40,828 nucleotides of DNA, taken from NCBI GenBank assembly GCA_913058185.1, contig CAJXQX010000031.1, forward strand, positions 1 to 40,828, given 5' to 3'. The notes beneath the pieces were generated by a model, which saw only the letters and a list, made by a program, of their open reading frames with translations, did no database searches and had not been told where the DNA came from. Shown one piece after another: positions 24,910-33,393 of the stretch; position 1 is the stretch's first letter; each line of letters begins with the position of its first letter. This DNA comes from an uncultured Verrucomicrobiota bacterium (GTDB lineage Bacteria; Verrucomicrobiota; Verrucomicrobiia; Opitutales; Opitutaceae). The position numbers were made by a program, and so were the translations under genes.

Positions 24910-26049
24910 ATGAAAGCTCTACCCTTTGTCCTTATTTTTCTTTCTCCAGTCTTCGCAGCAGCGCATTGGGAAAAACACGTCGTAATGGAATCGGGACGCA
25001 ACATGACCGCCGTCGCGGCCGATTTTGATCAAGATGGATCGATGGACGTGATCAGTAGTTACGGCGGCAAGGTGAGCCTATATTCGGGACCGGACTGGAA
25101 GGAAGTCGTCCTCTATGAATTGTCCGGTCCTCGCGCCGCGGCCATCCATAGCGAAATATTCGATATCGATGGGGACGGTGATCTGGACTGGGCCGGCGGC
25201 GAATCCAAAGGGCCCGCTGTCTGGTTGGAAAACCCGGGTCAGGCGACGGAGAGCTGGATCGCCCGAACGATCGATCCCGACCTGAGTGCCTATCACTGCC
25301 TCCTCAAAGCCGATGTGGACCGGGATGGTCAGATGGATCTCATCATTAACCACTTTCGTCCCGATGGGGTGTTGGCCGATACCGTCTCATGGTTCAGTAT
25401 CCCCGATGACGTGAAATCGGCGTCCCGCTGGGACCGCCATATCTTCGCCGATCGAGACGCCCGAGGCGGGAGTCACTACTTTGGATTTGGCGATCTTGAT
25501 GGAGATGGTTGGGGCGAAATCGCGGTTGGGGCTAAAGGTGCTCCGTTTGAAGACGGCAACTGGTTTGCTTACTGGAAAAACCCTGGAAAAACCGGCGTGA
25601 AAGGTCCGTGGAAGAAAACACTCCTCGTTGAAAATCAACCCGGTGCGACCAATATCTTGCCGGGCGATGTGAACGGAGATGGTCAGATGGACTTACTCGC
25701 CTCGCGCGGTCACGGCACCGGCGTATTTTGGTTCGAAGGACCCGATTGGACTCTTCGTGAAATCGATCCCGAGATCGAATCACCGCATTCTCTCGTCCTC
25801 GTCGATCTGGACGAAGACGGCGACCTCGATGCCGCGAGCTGCGGATTTGAAAGTAAACGCCTTTCGATCTACCTCAATGACGGCGAAGGGGTTTTTGAAA
25901 GACAGGACCTCGACCTCGCTCAAGAATCCTATGACCTGCGAGCGGTCGACATGGATGGCGACGGCGATCTGGATCTACTGAACGCGGGCAGAGCGACCGG
26001 CAACGTCGCGTGGTATGAGAACCCTTTGAGGGGAAAAGCTGAAAACTGA
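24910..26049 (+). CDS. FG-GAP/VCBS repeat beta-propeller protein, exported
   Basis: 379 aa from ATG 24910 (GTG 24877 is the first in-frame start, but the signal peptide begins at the ATG: MKALPFVLIFLSPVFAAAHW). Seven calcium-binding type repeats are visible, each DxDxDGxxD-like: DFDQDGSMD, DIDGDGDLD, DVDRDGQMD, DLDGDGWGE, DVNGDGQMD, DLDEDGDLD, DMDGDGDLD. This predicts a seven-bladed propeller outside the cytoplasm. Such proteins bind ligands or other proteins and accompany polysaccharide-utilisation genes; no catalytic role is evident. Confidence 0.88.
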   Translation: MKALPFVLIFLSPVFAAAHWEKHVVMESGRNMTAVAADFDQDGSMDVISSYGGKVSLYSGPDWKEVVLYELSGPRAAAIHSEIFDIDGDGDLDWAGGESKGPAVWLENPGQATESWIARTIDPDLSAYHCLLKADVDRDGQMDLIINHFRPDGVLADTVSWFSIPDDVKSASRWDRHIFADRDARGGSHYFGFGDLDGDGWGEIAVGAKGAPFEDGNWFAYWKNPGKTGVKGPWKKTLLVENQPGATNILPGDVNGDGQMDLLASRGHGTGVFWFEGPDWTLREIDPEIESPHSLVLVDLDEDGDLDAASCGFESKRLSIYLNDGEGVFERQDLDLAQESYDLRAVDMDGDGDLDLLNAGRATGNVAWYENPLRGKAEN

Positions 26050-26306
26050 AATGCTGAGACGCTGACAGGCTTACTCAATTCTTACTCGTTCTCGTTCTCT
26101 TTCTCGAAAAAGGAGAAGAGCCGCCGGCCTGCTGTTTTTATTAACCACGAAACACACGAAAATCACGAAACCGTCAGCGGGTCAGATGTTGTGCCCCTGT
26201 CTTGCTACTTGCCTGTCCGCCTTAGCTTTAGCGACGGCGGAATACCTGATACTTCGCGCCTCGTGGCGCGCTTGGAACTTGGCACTTCGCGGGCGTGAGC
26301 CCGCGT
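26050..26306. repeat. composite repeat field between FG-GAP and Gfo/Idh genes
   Basis: AAAACTGAAATGCTGAGACG (26042), GCTGACAG (26060-26067), ACTCGTTCTCGTTCTCTTTC (26084 on, inverse of the purine tract), AACCACGAAACACACGAAAA, CCGTCAGC (26171-26178, the joint motif inverted), then TGATACTTCGCGCCTCGTGG with CGCGCTTGGAACTTGG and ACTTCGCGGGCGTGAGCCCG (26248-26302, inverse of the GAAGTAACAAG module with a GC hairpin). No gene. Confidence 0.75.
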
Positions 26307-27632
26307 TTAGAGCCCGGCTACTTCCCAGCCTTTGCGGACTTTGCGACGGATGTGGCTGCTCGCCTGCTTGCTGTTGGTGAACTTCATTTTGTCGTGATTC
26401 CAATCCAGCTTCTCGTTAGGGAAGTGAGTGGAGATACAGCCGAGGAGGATGGCCTCGGTGAGCGGTCCGGCGAAATCGCCGAAGTTTGCCAACGGCGTGA
26501 CGTCCTCGCCCTTAACCGCGTTGATGAAGTCAGTATAGTGGTCCCTAGGCTCGAGGCGAGGGTAGCGATAGTCCGCGAAGTTCTCTCGAGGGTAGGGAAC
26601 GGGACGGGTTTGGTGTCCCTGCAGTAGGATGCCGTCGGTGCCGACAAAGATGCAGCCTTGTTCGGGCATTTTGTCGCCAAACATGTCGAGAAATTCTTGC
26701 GGCGGGCGCAGGTCGCCGTCGGTCCATTCGACCTCAATGGTGTCGCCGGCGGTGTATTGGGAGCCGGGAAACGTATAGACGACCTTTTCGTCGATCGCCC
26801 AGCTGGCATCGTTGGGTTGCCCGCCGACGGACTTGATCGAGATCGGGGCTCCGACGTGGAGGGCGCGATACATGGGACTGTAGATGTGGCAGCCCATGTC
26901 GCCGAGGGTGCCGGTGCCAAAGTCGAGCCGACGGCGCCACTGCTTGGGATGGTAGTATTTATCGATGTAGCGGCGTTCATCTGCGACGCCGCACCAAATG
27001 TCCCAATCGAATCCGTCGGGCACGGGATCGGTGCGGGCGGGCAGGGGATCGGGGTCGCCCCAGGCCTTGTGGCTAAAGACATAGGCTTTTTTGATTTTTC
27101 CGATGACGCCATCCTGCACCATTTGCACGGTCATGCGTTCATAAAACGAGGAAGTGAACTGCACGCCCATCTGGGTGACTACTCCGGTTTCGGCGGCGAC
27201 CTTGGTCATCTGGCGGGCCTCGTGCACGGTTTGACTGAGCGGCTTCTGGCCGTAGAGGTGGAGTCCGTGCCGCATGGCCTCGATCCCGATGGAGGCGTGC
27301 ATGTGGTCGGGCACGGACACGTTCACCGTATCCAGATTCTTATGCTCCTTGTCGAGCAGCTCGCGCCAGTCCGTGTAGGTGCGGAAATTTTGATCGGGGT
27401 GCCGCTCCTGCAAGGCGGCCAGATAGGAGGCGTCCACGTCGGCGACTGCGACGAGCTGCACGCCCTGACTCAGCATGTTGGAGATATCACGGCGGGCTTG
27501 GCCAGAGGCGCCGAAGCTAGCGTGACGGATCGCGTTATTGCCGGAGGTCTGCGCGCGGCCAATGTTAAAAAGGGGTAGGCTCGCTCCCGCGACGACCGCT
27601 GTTTTTACGAAGGTTCTTCGGCTTTGATTCAT
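26307..27632 (-). CDS. Tat-exported Gfo/Idh/MocA oxidoreductase
   Basis: 441 aa. The N-terminus carries a twin-arginine signal (SRRTFVK followed by a hydrophobic stretch to about residue 28), so the folded, cofactor-loaded protein is probably exported, as for glucose-fructose oxidoreductase. The Rossmann domain is atypical at its start; YGQKPLSQ replaces the usual EKP motif near residue 130, and GDMGCHIYSP marks the second conserved site. It is likely an NAD(P)-bound oxidoreductase acting on a sugar or amino sugar in the periplasm, or a glycosidase-like member of the family. Monocistronic as far as visible. Confidence 0.9.
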   Translation of the reverse strand: MNQSRRTFVKTAVVAGASLPLFNIGRAQTSGNNAIRHASFGASGQARRDISNMLSQGVQLVAVADVDASYLAALQERHPDQNFRTYTDWRELLDKEHKNLDTVNVSVPDHMHASIGIEAMRHGLHLYGQKPLSQTVHEARQMTKVAAETGVVTQMGVQFTSSFYERMTVQMVQDGVIGKIKKAYVFSHKAWGDPDPLPARTDPVPDGFDWDIWCGVADERRYIDKYYHPKQWRRRLDFGTGTLGDMGCHIYSPMYRALHVGAPISIKSVGGQPNDASWAIDEKVVYTFPGSQYTAGDTIEVEWTDGDLRPPQEFLDMFGDKMPEQGCIFVGTDGILLQGHQTRPVPYPRENFADYRYPRLEPRDHYTDFINAVKGEDVTPLANFGDFAGPLTEAILLGCISTHFPNEKLDWNHDKMKFTNSKQASSHIRRKVRKGWEVAGL

Positions 27633-27733
27633 AATGGTGTGCTAGGTCTGTTTTGGGATGGGGTTTTTGAAGGCTGTTAAAGTCGGTTTATCCTGGGGGC
27701 ACCCTGTTCGATGAGAGGGTTCTGGGGTAGTTT

Positions 27734-27835
27734 TAGCGCTTTTGATATTCGGTGTCGTCGTAGTTGGGATTTCTTTTAGGGATGCGGGCGCTAACTTGCT
27801 TAAAGAAGCGCATCATCCATTTGCTCCCGGCAATC
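27734..27835 (-). pseudogene. remnant of a sulfatase C-terminus
   Basis: The minus-strand reading from about 27835 to the stop at 27734-27736 gives GSKWMMRFFKQVSARI followed by [15 protein letters not shown]. The intact sulfatase at 28431-29987 has [16 protein letters not shown] then [15 protein letters not shown] at its C-terminus. Nucleotide identity is also clear (GTCGTAGTTGGGATT in both). Only about 30 codons remain; the body of this paralogue is gone. Confidence 0.75.
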
Positions 27836-27857
27836 CCTTTTCGGTCTCCGCTGATTA

Positions 27858-28306
27858 TCAGCCCGGATACTCGGATCCAATATAGCGCTCCATTTGATCA
27901 ATGGCGGCACTCTGAGCGGAGATGATCCAGTTGACCAGATTCCCAATCGATACCACGCCGACCACTTTGTCTTGGTCGAGAACGGGTAGATGCCGCATAC
28001 GTTTTTGAGTCATCAAACGCATACAATGCTCAACCGTGTCGAGCGGGCTGACCGTGGTAACGTCGACGCTCATGATATCCCCCACTTTGGTCGCTTTGGA
28101 CTGTTGCCCTTCAGGATAACCTTGCGGGTGTAATCACGTTCGGAGAGCAGACCGAGGAGGGATTGGTCCTCCATCACCAACACCGCACCAATATTGCGTT
28201 CAGCCATCATCGCGATCGCATTATAAACCGTGACGTCAGGGGTTACGCTCCAGATTTCAGATCCTTTCTGGGCGAGGACGGCTCGGACAGTATCAAGAAC
28301 TTCCAT
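27858..28306 (-). pseudogene. CBS-domain pair protein split by a frameshift
   Basis: Two overlapping frames together form one protein of about 148 aa. The first (start ATG 28306) holds CBS domain 1, with LAQKGSEIWSVTPDVTVYNA, MAERNIGAVLVM and GLLSERDYTRKVILKG. The second (GTG 28085 onward) holds CBS domain 2, with VGDIMSVDVTTVSPLDTV and MRHLPVLDQDKVVGVVSIG. The expected join, KGNSSKATKVGDIM, requires one extra base near 28100-28104, so a single-base deletion (or sequencing error) broke the gene. Intact relatives are small stand-alone CBS proteins that probably sense adenine nucleotides. Confidence 0.8.
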
Positions 28307-28430
28307 GGTGCCAACAAGCTGAATTGATTTTTGCTTCCGGTCAACGTTTGAGAGAGGGAGGGGAAAGAGTCTGGTTTAATCAGATGGTGTTGAGATTCCG
28401 CGCCCCGCTCGCGGCCCGGCGCCGACCGCT

Positions 28431-29987
28431 CTAGATTTCATCTTCTTCCAAGGGCCGGTCGCCTTCAAAGGGTCCCCACATCACGTGTTCGGGGTAGTCT
28501 TTGTGCTTCTGATACTCAGCCGGGTCGTAGTTGGGATTCCGTTTGGGTATACGGGCGCCCACTTGCTTGAAATAACGCATCATCTCTGCGTAGAGCCGCT
28601 CGTGGACCTGCGGGTGTTGGCGGGCGATATTACGCACTTCTCCGGGATCATCCGAGAGATCGAACAGCATCGGAATGTCCGGGCTGGCGTAAAAGTGCAT
28701 CACTTTCTTATCGCCGGAAACGATGGCGGAGTGCGGCACTTCCTGACGGTAGTGGGGCACGTGAAAATAGAGGTAGCGATTCAGGAAAGCGTCATCTGGT
28801 TTCACGCCGCTCATGTAAGTCGCGAGACTAACGCCGTCGATATTCTGCAGCGCGTCCGGATCACCGCCGGCCCAATCGACAAAGGTCGGCAAGAAGTCGT
28901 AGTTGACCACGTTTCCCTCAAAAACCGCCCCGGCCTTAATCCCGGGGCCCTTCACAATCATCGGCACGCGGATGCCGCCCTGCCACGACCACCACTTATG
29001 GCCGTGATGGGGTTGCGTCATCTCAGGAGTCACGTGCAGGGCGTGATGGCGATAGCCGTTGTCCGCGACCATCACGACGTAGGTGTTTTCGGCGATACCG
29101 AGGGATTCGATCTTATCGAGCACCGCTCCGATTCGTCCGTCCAAATTCTCCCCCATCCCCAACCAGACCGCAGGGTCTTGTTTACGCGCCACGGTATCGG
29201 ATGCCTTACCTTCCCGCTGGTAGTAAGCCTGCACGAGAGGATGTTTCGCATATTTCTCGCGAGTCTGCGGTAGGCATTCCGGCCCCTCGTGCATCGCGTA
29301 ATGGGAAATCTGTAGGTAGAACGGGGTGTCTTTCTCGACCTGCTGTTCCATGAACCCGATAGCCTTATCAGTCATGCTGAACATGAGCTTGGGGTCACCC
29401 ATGTCGTCCGGCATGCGTCGGTCCTTCCCGATCGTATTACCCGGGTTGTTGTTGGTGTCTCCGTCGTGCAGAACATAACCAGCGTCACCCGGGTCACTAT
29501 ACACATGCCATTTCCCGATGTGCGCACTGGCGTAGCCTAACGGTTTGAGCGCATCCGGAATCGTGACCGCATCCGCATCGAGGGAGGAGTCAGAAATGGT
29601 GGGCACCAGAGGGAAGTGTTGGTAGTCCGCCCGCTCGTCATAATAATCGCCCTTCGTCTTACCAAGCACGAGCGTGTAGCCGGATCGCGGGCCTGACTGA
29701 CCCGTCTGGACGCTCGCCCGCGCAGGAGCACACTGGTGAGCACCGTAAGCGTTGGTGAACTTGGTGCCTTGGCGGGCCAACTTCTCGACATTCGGCATCT
29801 CGAGAATCGGCATAAAGGAGTTTTTCATCGCGTCATCCATCGGCACCGGTGACCCATTCCAGGCCCAGTCGTCGATATAGATCATAACGATATTGGGCTT
29901 CGTTTCGGCGCGGAGACTGACCATGGCCAGCAATAGCAACAGTGACAGGGCAAGGGGGGATTTGAGAATTCCAGCTCGAAGGGGCAT
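28431..29987 (-). CDS. sulfatase (S1 family, Cys-type), secreted
   Basis: 518 aa from ATG 29987 (a longer frame to 30047 would precede the signal peptide and is unlikely). Signal peptide about 1-27 ([17 protein letters not shown]). Metal site [13 protein letters not shown], formylglycine motif C86-A-P-A-R90 followed by [14 protein letters not shown], then [10 protein letters not shown] and [10 protein letters not shown]. The [13 protein letters not shown] segment and a C-terminal [18 protein letters not shown] tail set it apart from the other sulfatases here. A remnant of a paralogue with the same tail lies just downstream. Isolated gene, minus strand. Confidence 0.92.
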   Translation of the reverse strand: MPLRAGILKSPLALSLLLLLAMVSLRAETKPNIVMIYIDDWAWNGSPVPMDDAMKNSFMPILEMPNVEKLARQGTKFTNAYGAHQCAPARASVQTGQSGPRSGYTLVLGKTKGDYYDERADYQHFPLVPTISDSSLDADAVTIPDALKPLGYASAHIGKWHVYSDPGDAGYVLHDGDTNNNPGNTIGKDRRMPDDMGDPKLMFSMTDKAIGFMEQQVEKDTPFYLQISHYAMHEGPECLPQTREKYAKHPLVQAYYQREGKASDTVARKQDPAVWLGMGENLDGRIGAVLDKIESLGIAENTYVVMVADNGYRHHALHVTPEMTQPHHGHKWWSWQGGIRVPMIVKGPGIKAGAVFEGNVVNYDFLPTFVDWAGGDPDALQNIDGVSLATYMSGVKPDDAFLNRYLYFHVPHYRQEVPHSAIVSGDKKVMHFYASPDIPMLFDLSDDPGEVRNIARQHPQVHERLYAEMMRYFKQVGARIPKRNPNYDPAEYQKHKDYPEHVMWGPFEGDRPLEEDEI

Positions 29988-30212
29988 AATGGGAGTATTT
30001 GGATCGCTGAGATTCAACGTGTCCGAACGTGAACTCCTAGACCGCACGTAGTCTTACGGCCAACTCGAATCGACCGGCCTATAACTTGAATTTTTACCAA
30101 CGAACGCGAGCGGCCGGAGATTCGGATGGGGGTAGGGCATGGTTTGAGCCGCTCCTCAACGTGCGGTGATCGCGATTGCGGCCCAGCATCAACTCAAACA
30201 AACGTCGGCGTC

Positions 30213-31319
30213 CTAGGGAAGTTGGATCGTTTTTCCGGTTCGGGCAGATTCGCGGGCAGCCTCCATGATTTCCGTCGCGATCAGATTGTTGGCCAAAGAA
30301 GAAAGATCGTCCTTCGGTTCAATTTCGCCGCGAATGACCGCGGTGAAATACTCGATGGTATTGCGGTAGGGCGCCGACAGGGGCGTGGCCACCTTTTCAG
30401 TGGGAAGCTGGCCACGTTCCAATCGAATATTATAGCGCGTTTTATCGATCGTTTTTATGATCCCCGAACGACCGTAAACGTGGACGTCTTTTCGTGGAAA
30501 GGGCCAATCCCAGGAAGCCTGAATAATCCCTTGAACGCCGGGATACTCGAGAATGATCGTAGCATTGTCATCCACCTCGCCAAAGACCTCCGGTCGATTG
30601 GTCTGGAAGACCGCCGTGACCGATATCGGACGACGATTCCCCAGCAGCCAGGTTATGATATTCTGGCCATAGCACCCGAAGTCGGCGGATGCCCCGCCCC
30701 CGTTCAGGATCGGATCTGTCAGCCACCTGAAAAACTCTGATTCAGGATTTAATCCAGCCGGACCGGAATGCCCGAAGTGACTGATGATCTTGGTGATTTT
30801 TCCAAGTTGGTTTTCCTCGACCGCGAGACGGTAGGTTTCGCCGAGACTCGAATACCAAGTCGTTTCGAGATTCGTCAGAACGTGAATCTCATGCGATCGA
30901 GCCAGAGCGGCCATGCGATCGGCGCTGGCTTTGTCCACCGCCAAGGGCTTTTCGACAATTACGTGGATGCCTCGCGGGGCGCAGGCTTCGACGACTTTCA
31001 AGTGATCATAGGTGTTGGTGAATACCCAGGCCGCTTCTGGTGCGCGCTCATCGAGCAAAGTCTCCAAATCGTCTGCGAACAAACGGGGGTCGATATCGTA
31101 GCGATCCTGATACTTTTTAACGACCTTCGGGTCGGACTCGAAGATCCCGACGATATCCAAAGTGTCCGCATAGTCGCTTCGGAGTAGACCGTTCGCGTGA
31201 CCGTGAACGAGACCGACTACGACCACTTTGATTCTCGACTTGCTGGCGGCCTCCGCGGGTGAACCAAGCGTGCCCATGAGAAGACTGCCGATTAGGAAAA
31301 ATCGTGTAAGTATACACAT
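30213..31319 (-). CDS. Gfo/Idh/MocA-family oxidoreductase with Sec-type signal peptide
   Basis: 368 aa. The leader MCILTRFFLIGSLLMG, followed by GSPAEA, looks like a Sec signal with no twin arginine. Rossmann start VVVVGLVHGHANGLL, catalytic-type VEKPLAV near residue 121, and ADFGCYGQNIITWLL in the second motif, where the usual His is Tyr. Sec export of an NAD(P)-binding protein would require loading of the cofactor outside the cytoplasm, so either the leader is retained, the enzyme no longer uses a dinucleotide, or it is a divergent exported member. The gap on its upstream side is repeat-rich. Confidence 0.85.
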   Translation of the reverse strand: MCILTRFFLIGSLLMGTLGSPAEAASKSRIKVVVVGLVHGHANGLLRSDYADTLDIVGIFESDPKVVKKYQDRYDIDPRLFADDLETLLDERAPEAAWVFTNTYDHLKVVEACAPRGIHVIVEKPLAVDKASADRMAALARSHEIHVLTNLETTWYSSLGETYRLAVEENQLGKITKIISHFGHSGPAGLNPESEFFRWLTDPILNGGGASADFGCYGQNIITWLLGNRRPISVTAVFQTNRPEVFGEVDDNATIILEYPGVQGIIQASWDWPFPRKDVHVYGRSGIIKTIDKTRYNIRLERGQLPTEKVATPLSAPYRNTIEYFTAVIRGEIEPKDDLSSLANNLIATEIMEAARESARTGKTIQLP

Positions 31320-31439
31320 AGCAATAAACAGATCACTGCCGGCTTAGCGGAGCTCTTTTGCTCTCTAGGGTAGTGCATCAGCCGGACCCAAGACCCATTC
31401 CCTGATTGGTTCGGTATGCAATGCGAAACCGCCGGGCAC

Positions 31440-31829
31440 TCCGGGGGAGGGCTGGTTCTTCGCGGGTGTGAGTACGCGTGGAAGGGGTCGGGTCGTGACT
31501 GAATTGCTGAAGCAATGCGTCTACGATCCGACCCCGTTGGCCCTGATCGGTAGTTACATGCTGACGGTTCTTGTTACATGGGACTTCGCGCGTGGCGCGC
31601 TTGTCACTTGTTACTTCGCGGGCGTGAGCACGTGTGGAAGGGGGTACGTCGCAAAAAACGTATTACACTCCGTGTCATGTCGTCTTTTTGCGGCATGACC
31701 CCGTTGGGCGATCGGATGTTACATGCTGAAGGTTCTTGATACTTGATACCTGGAACTTGTCACTTCGCGTGCGTCAGCACGCGCGTGGTGCCGCTTGACC
31801 CTTTGGCAAGAACCCCAGACTCTGACGGC
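31440..31829. repeat. two tandem composite repeat units with exchanged hairpin cores
   Basis: Unit A (31461-31573): CGCGGGTGTGAGTACGCGTG then GAAGGGGT, hairpin core TCGGGTCGTGACTGAATTGC with its complement to 31530, then ACCCCGTTGG, TTACATGCTGACGGTTCTTG. Unit B (31618-31738): CGCGGGCGTGAGCACGTGTG then GAAGGGGG, a different hairpin core (GTCGCAAAAA pairing with TTTTTGCGGC, with an inner ACAC-TCC-GTGT), then ACCCCGTTGGGC, TTACATGCTGAAGGTTCTTG. A GTTACTTGTTACTTCG-type block separates them, and TCTGACGG (31821-31828) lies just before the DUF2911 ATG. A short ORF at 31468-31698 is repeat only. Confidence 0.8.
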
Positions 31830-32381
31830 ATGTTGAAGAAAATCCTGATGGGAATCGGAGCACTGGTTTTGCTCTTCGTTTTGTTTGTGGTTTATTCGTT
31901 GTTTATCGCGACGCCCAAGAGTCCACCCAACACCGCGGGTTTTAACCAGGATGGCCTCGAGATTCAAATCGCCTACAGTCAGCCCCATAAGAATGGACGT
32001 CTCATTTTCGGAGAAGAGTCCGAAGGTGCGTTACAGCCTTTCGGTAAATACTGGCGATTAGGGGCCAATGCGGCCACCGAGATTACGGTCAACCAAGATG
32101 TGTTATTTGACGGTCAGCCCCTTAAAGCAGGCACCTATCGGATGTATGCCGTGCCTGGAGAAACGTCATTCAAAGTTACCTTGAACAGTGAAGCGGGAGT
32201 CTTTCTTGCCGTGCGGGATCCCGATCCGGCCCTGGATCTATTTTCAGTCGAAACCATCGTAATCATGCAGACCTCCGTAACGGAAATGTTTACCATTAAC
32301 ATTAGTGAAATGAAAGGTGGAGCACGAGTAGGTTTTGCTTGGGATACCACCCGCTTTTCCATCCCAATCACGGTTGAATAA
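31830..32381 (+). CDS. DUF2911 protein with N-terminal membrane anchor
   Basis: 183 aa from ATG 31830 (the longer frame from 31743 is repeat). One transmembrane or uncleaved signal segment (about 4-27). The rest is the DUF2911 domain: IAYSQPHKNGRLIFG, QPFGKYWRLGANAATEI, PLKAGTYRMYAVPGE and a C-terminal strand pair. DUF2911 proteins are exported and of unknown function. A palindromic site lies 42 bp after the stop codon. Confidence 0.85.
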   Translation: MLKKILMGIGALVLLFVLFVVYSLFIATPKSPPNTAGFNQDGLEIQIAYSQPHKNGRLIFGEESEGALQPFGKYWRLGANAATEITVNQDVLFDGQPLKAGTYRMYAVPGETSFKVTLNSEAGVFLAVRDPDPALDLFSVETIVIMQTSVTEMFTINISEMKGGARVGFAWDTTRFSIPITVE

Positions 32382-32422
32382 GTAAGGCCTGAAAGGGATT
32401 GATGTTCACCCTGCAGCCCAAT

Positions 32423-32449
32423 GCCAATGTTCGTAGTACGAACATTGGC
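32423..32449. promoter_or_regulatory. 27-nt perfect palindrome, GCCAATGTTCGTA half-site, copy 1
   Basis: Left arm GCCAATGTTCGTA (32423-32435), central G, right arm TACGAACATTGGC (32437-32449). Same palindrome as at 34804-34830, with partial copies at 34325-34341 and 34407-34431. It lies between the DUF2911 and M23 genes. It could be an operator for a dimeric protein or an RNA hairpin. Confidence 0.85.
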
Positions 32450-32556
32450 CGGGAGGCTGGTGATTCGAGAGAGCTAGGCTGCTAGTCGCTGATTCCGTGG
32501 CGGGTGATCCAGGTTGCTAGTCTGGATGGAGGCGAGTTGAATGCCGGCATGAAGAT

Positions 32557-33327
32557 TTGCCCCGCCTTTATTTTTTGTTGGGAACCATGTCCGGAGCCGC
32601 GGCTGCTGAGACCGCAGATGCAGCCCCCGCGCAGAAACCAGATATGCTGACACCGGCTTATTATGCACCCGGCTCCGAGAATGCGTTAAAGGCGGAGGTT
32701 GATCGGTTTGTTTCCCACTCCCGTAAAGATCTCTTTCACCATCCCTTGCAGAATGAATCGGGCGAGATGCCTGCCTACAAAGTACATGACTGGGGTTCGT
32801 TCGGGGCGGGCAAGCCGCCGTGGCGAGAGGTCCAGCACCATGCCACCGCTGATTTCAAAGTGAACGATGGAGAAACCGACGTCGCTCTTTTTGCAGCACA
32901 CGATGGCCTTATAACTACTTTCCGCGATGTGCCCAAATACCGACACTACCTCGCCATCACCAAGGAAGTGGTGGATGACGATGGGAAAAGTCTCGGGAAA
33001 CTGGTCACGCTTTATGGACACATTGACCTGGACCTGAATGAAGCCGACGGGTTGTCACTCGATGGAAAACAGATCAAGAAAGGAGAACTGGTGTCACGCC
33101 ATCTCTACTCCGAAACCAAGGGAGGACCACATCTGCATTTCGAAGTGCGTTACTACCGGCCCGGAGATAACGGAGATGAATCTTTTTACGGACTCGCCAG
33201 ACCGGAATCCGACGATGCGGGCTTCACCAAGCCCTCGGCCGGCACCTGGACTTTGGGACATTGGAATCCTGATATTGGATACGGATACGGCGATCCGCAT
33301 AACCACGGTATTGTGGACCAGGAATGA
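32557..33327 (+). CDS. M23-like (LytM) metallopeptidase, exported
   Basis: 256 aa from TTG 32557. The peptidase ligands are present: HxxxD in HHATADF (about residue 97) and HxH in GGPHLHFEVRYY (about 200-211), with TLYGHIDLDL before. It should cut peptidoglycan cross-links or another peptide in the envelope. The N-terminus is doubtful: ATG 32549 opens a good signal peptide (MKICPAFIF), but it is in another frame. Adding one T to the six-T run at 32571-32576 would join it to LLGTMSGAAAAE. So either TTG is the start, or there is a one-base error or deletion in the homopolymer. The palindrome copy 1 lies about 100 bp upstream. Confidence 0.75.
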   Translation: MPRLYFLLGTMSGAAAAETADAAPAQKPDMLTPAYYAPGSENALKAEVDRFVSHSRKDLFHHPLQNESGEMPAYKVHDWGSFGAGKPPWREVQHHATADFKVNDGETDVALFAAHDGLITTFRDVPKYRHYLAITKEVVDDDGKSLGKLVTLYGHIDLDLNEADGLSLDGKQIKKGELVSRHLYSETKGGPHLHFEVRYYRPGDNGDESFYGLARPESDDAGFTKPSAGTWTLGHWNPDIGYGYGDPHNHGIVDQE

Positions 33328-33393
33328 AGCGGCCGTGGGGGCATTGAGACATTCCTGAATTTTTTGAGTTGAGGCTCCCCGTGGGGCTTGGGA

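Noticed and set aside
26658-27578. 306-codon plus-strand frame opposite the Tat Gfo/Idh gene
   Set aside because: Shadow frame of the Gfo/Idh gene; Gly/Val/His-rich antisense composition, no domain.
31468-31698. 76-codon open frame
   Set aside because: Lies wholly in the composite repeat units A and B; it encodes hairpin sequence, not a protein.
31440-31740. CRISPR array
   Set aside because: Repeats are few, of unequal length, with hairpin cores and no regular spacers; no cas genes nearby.
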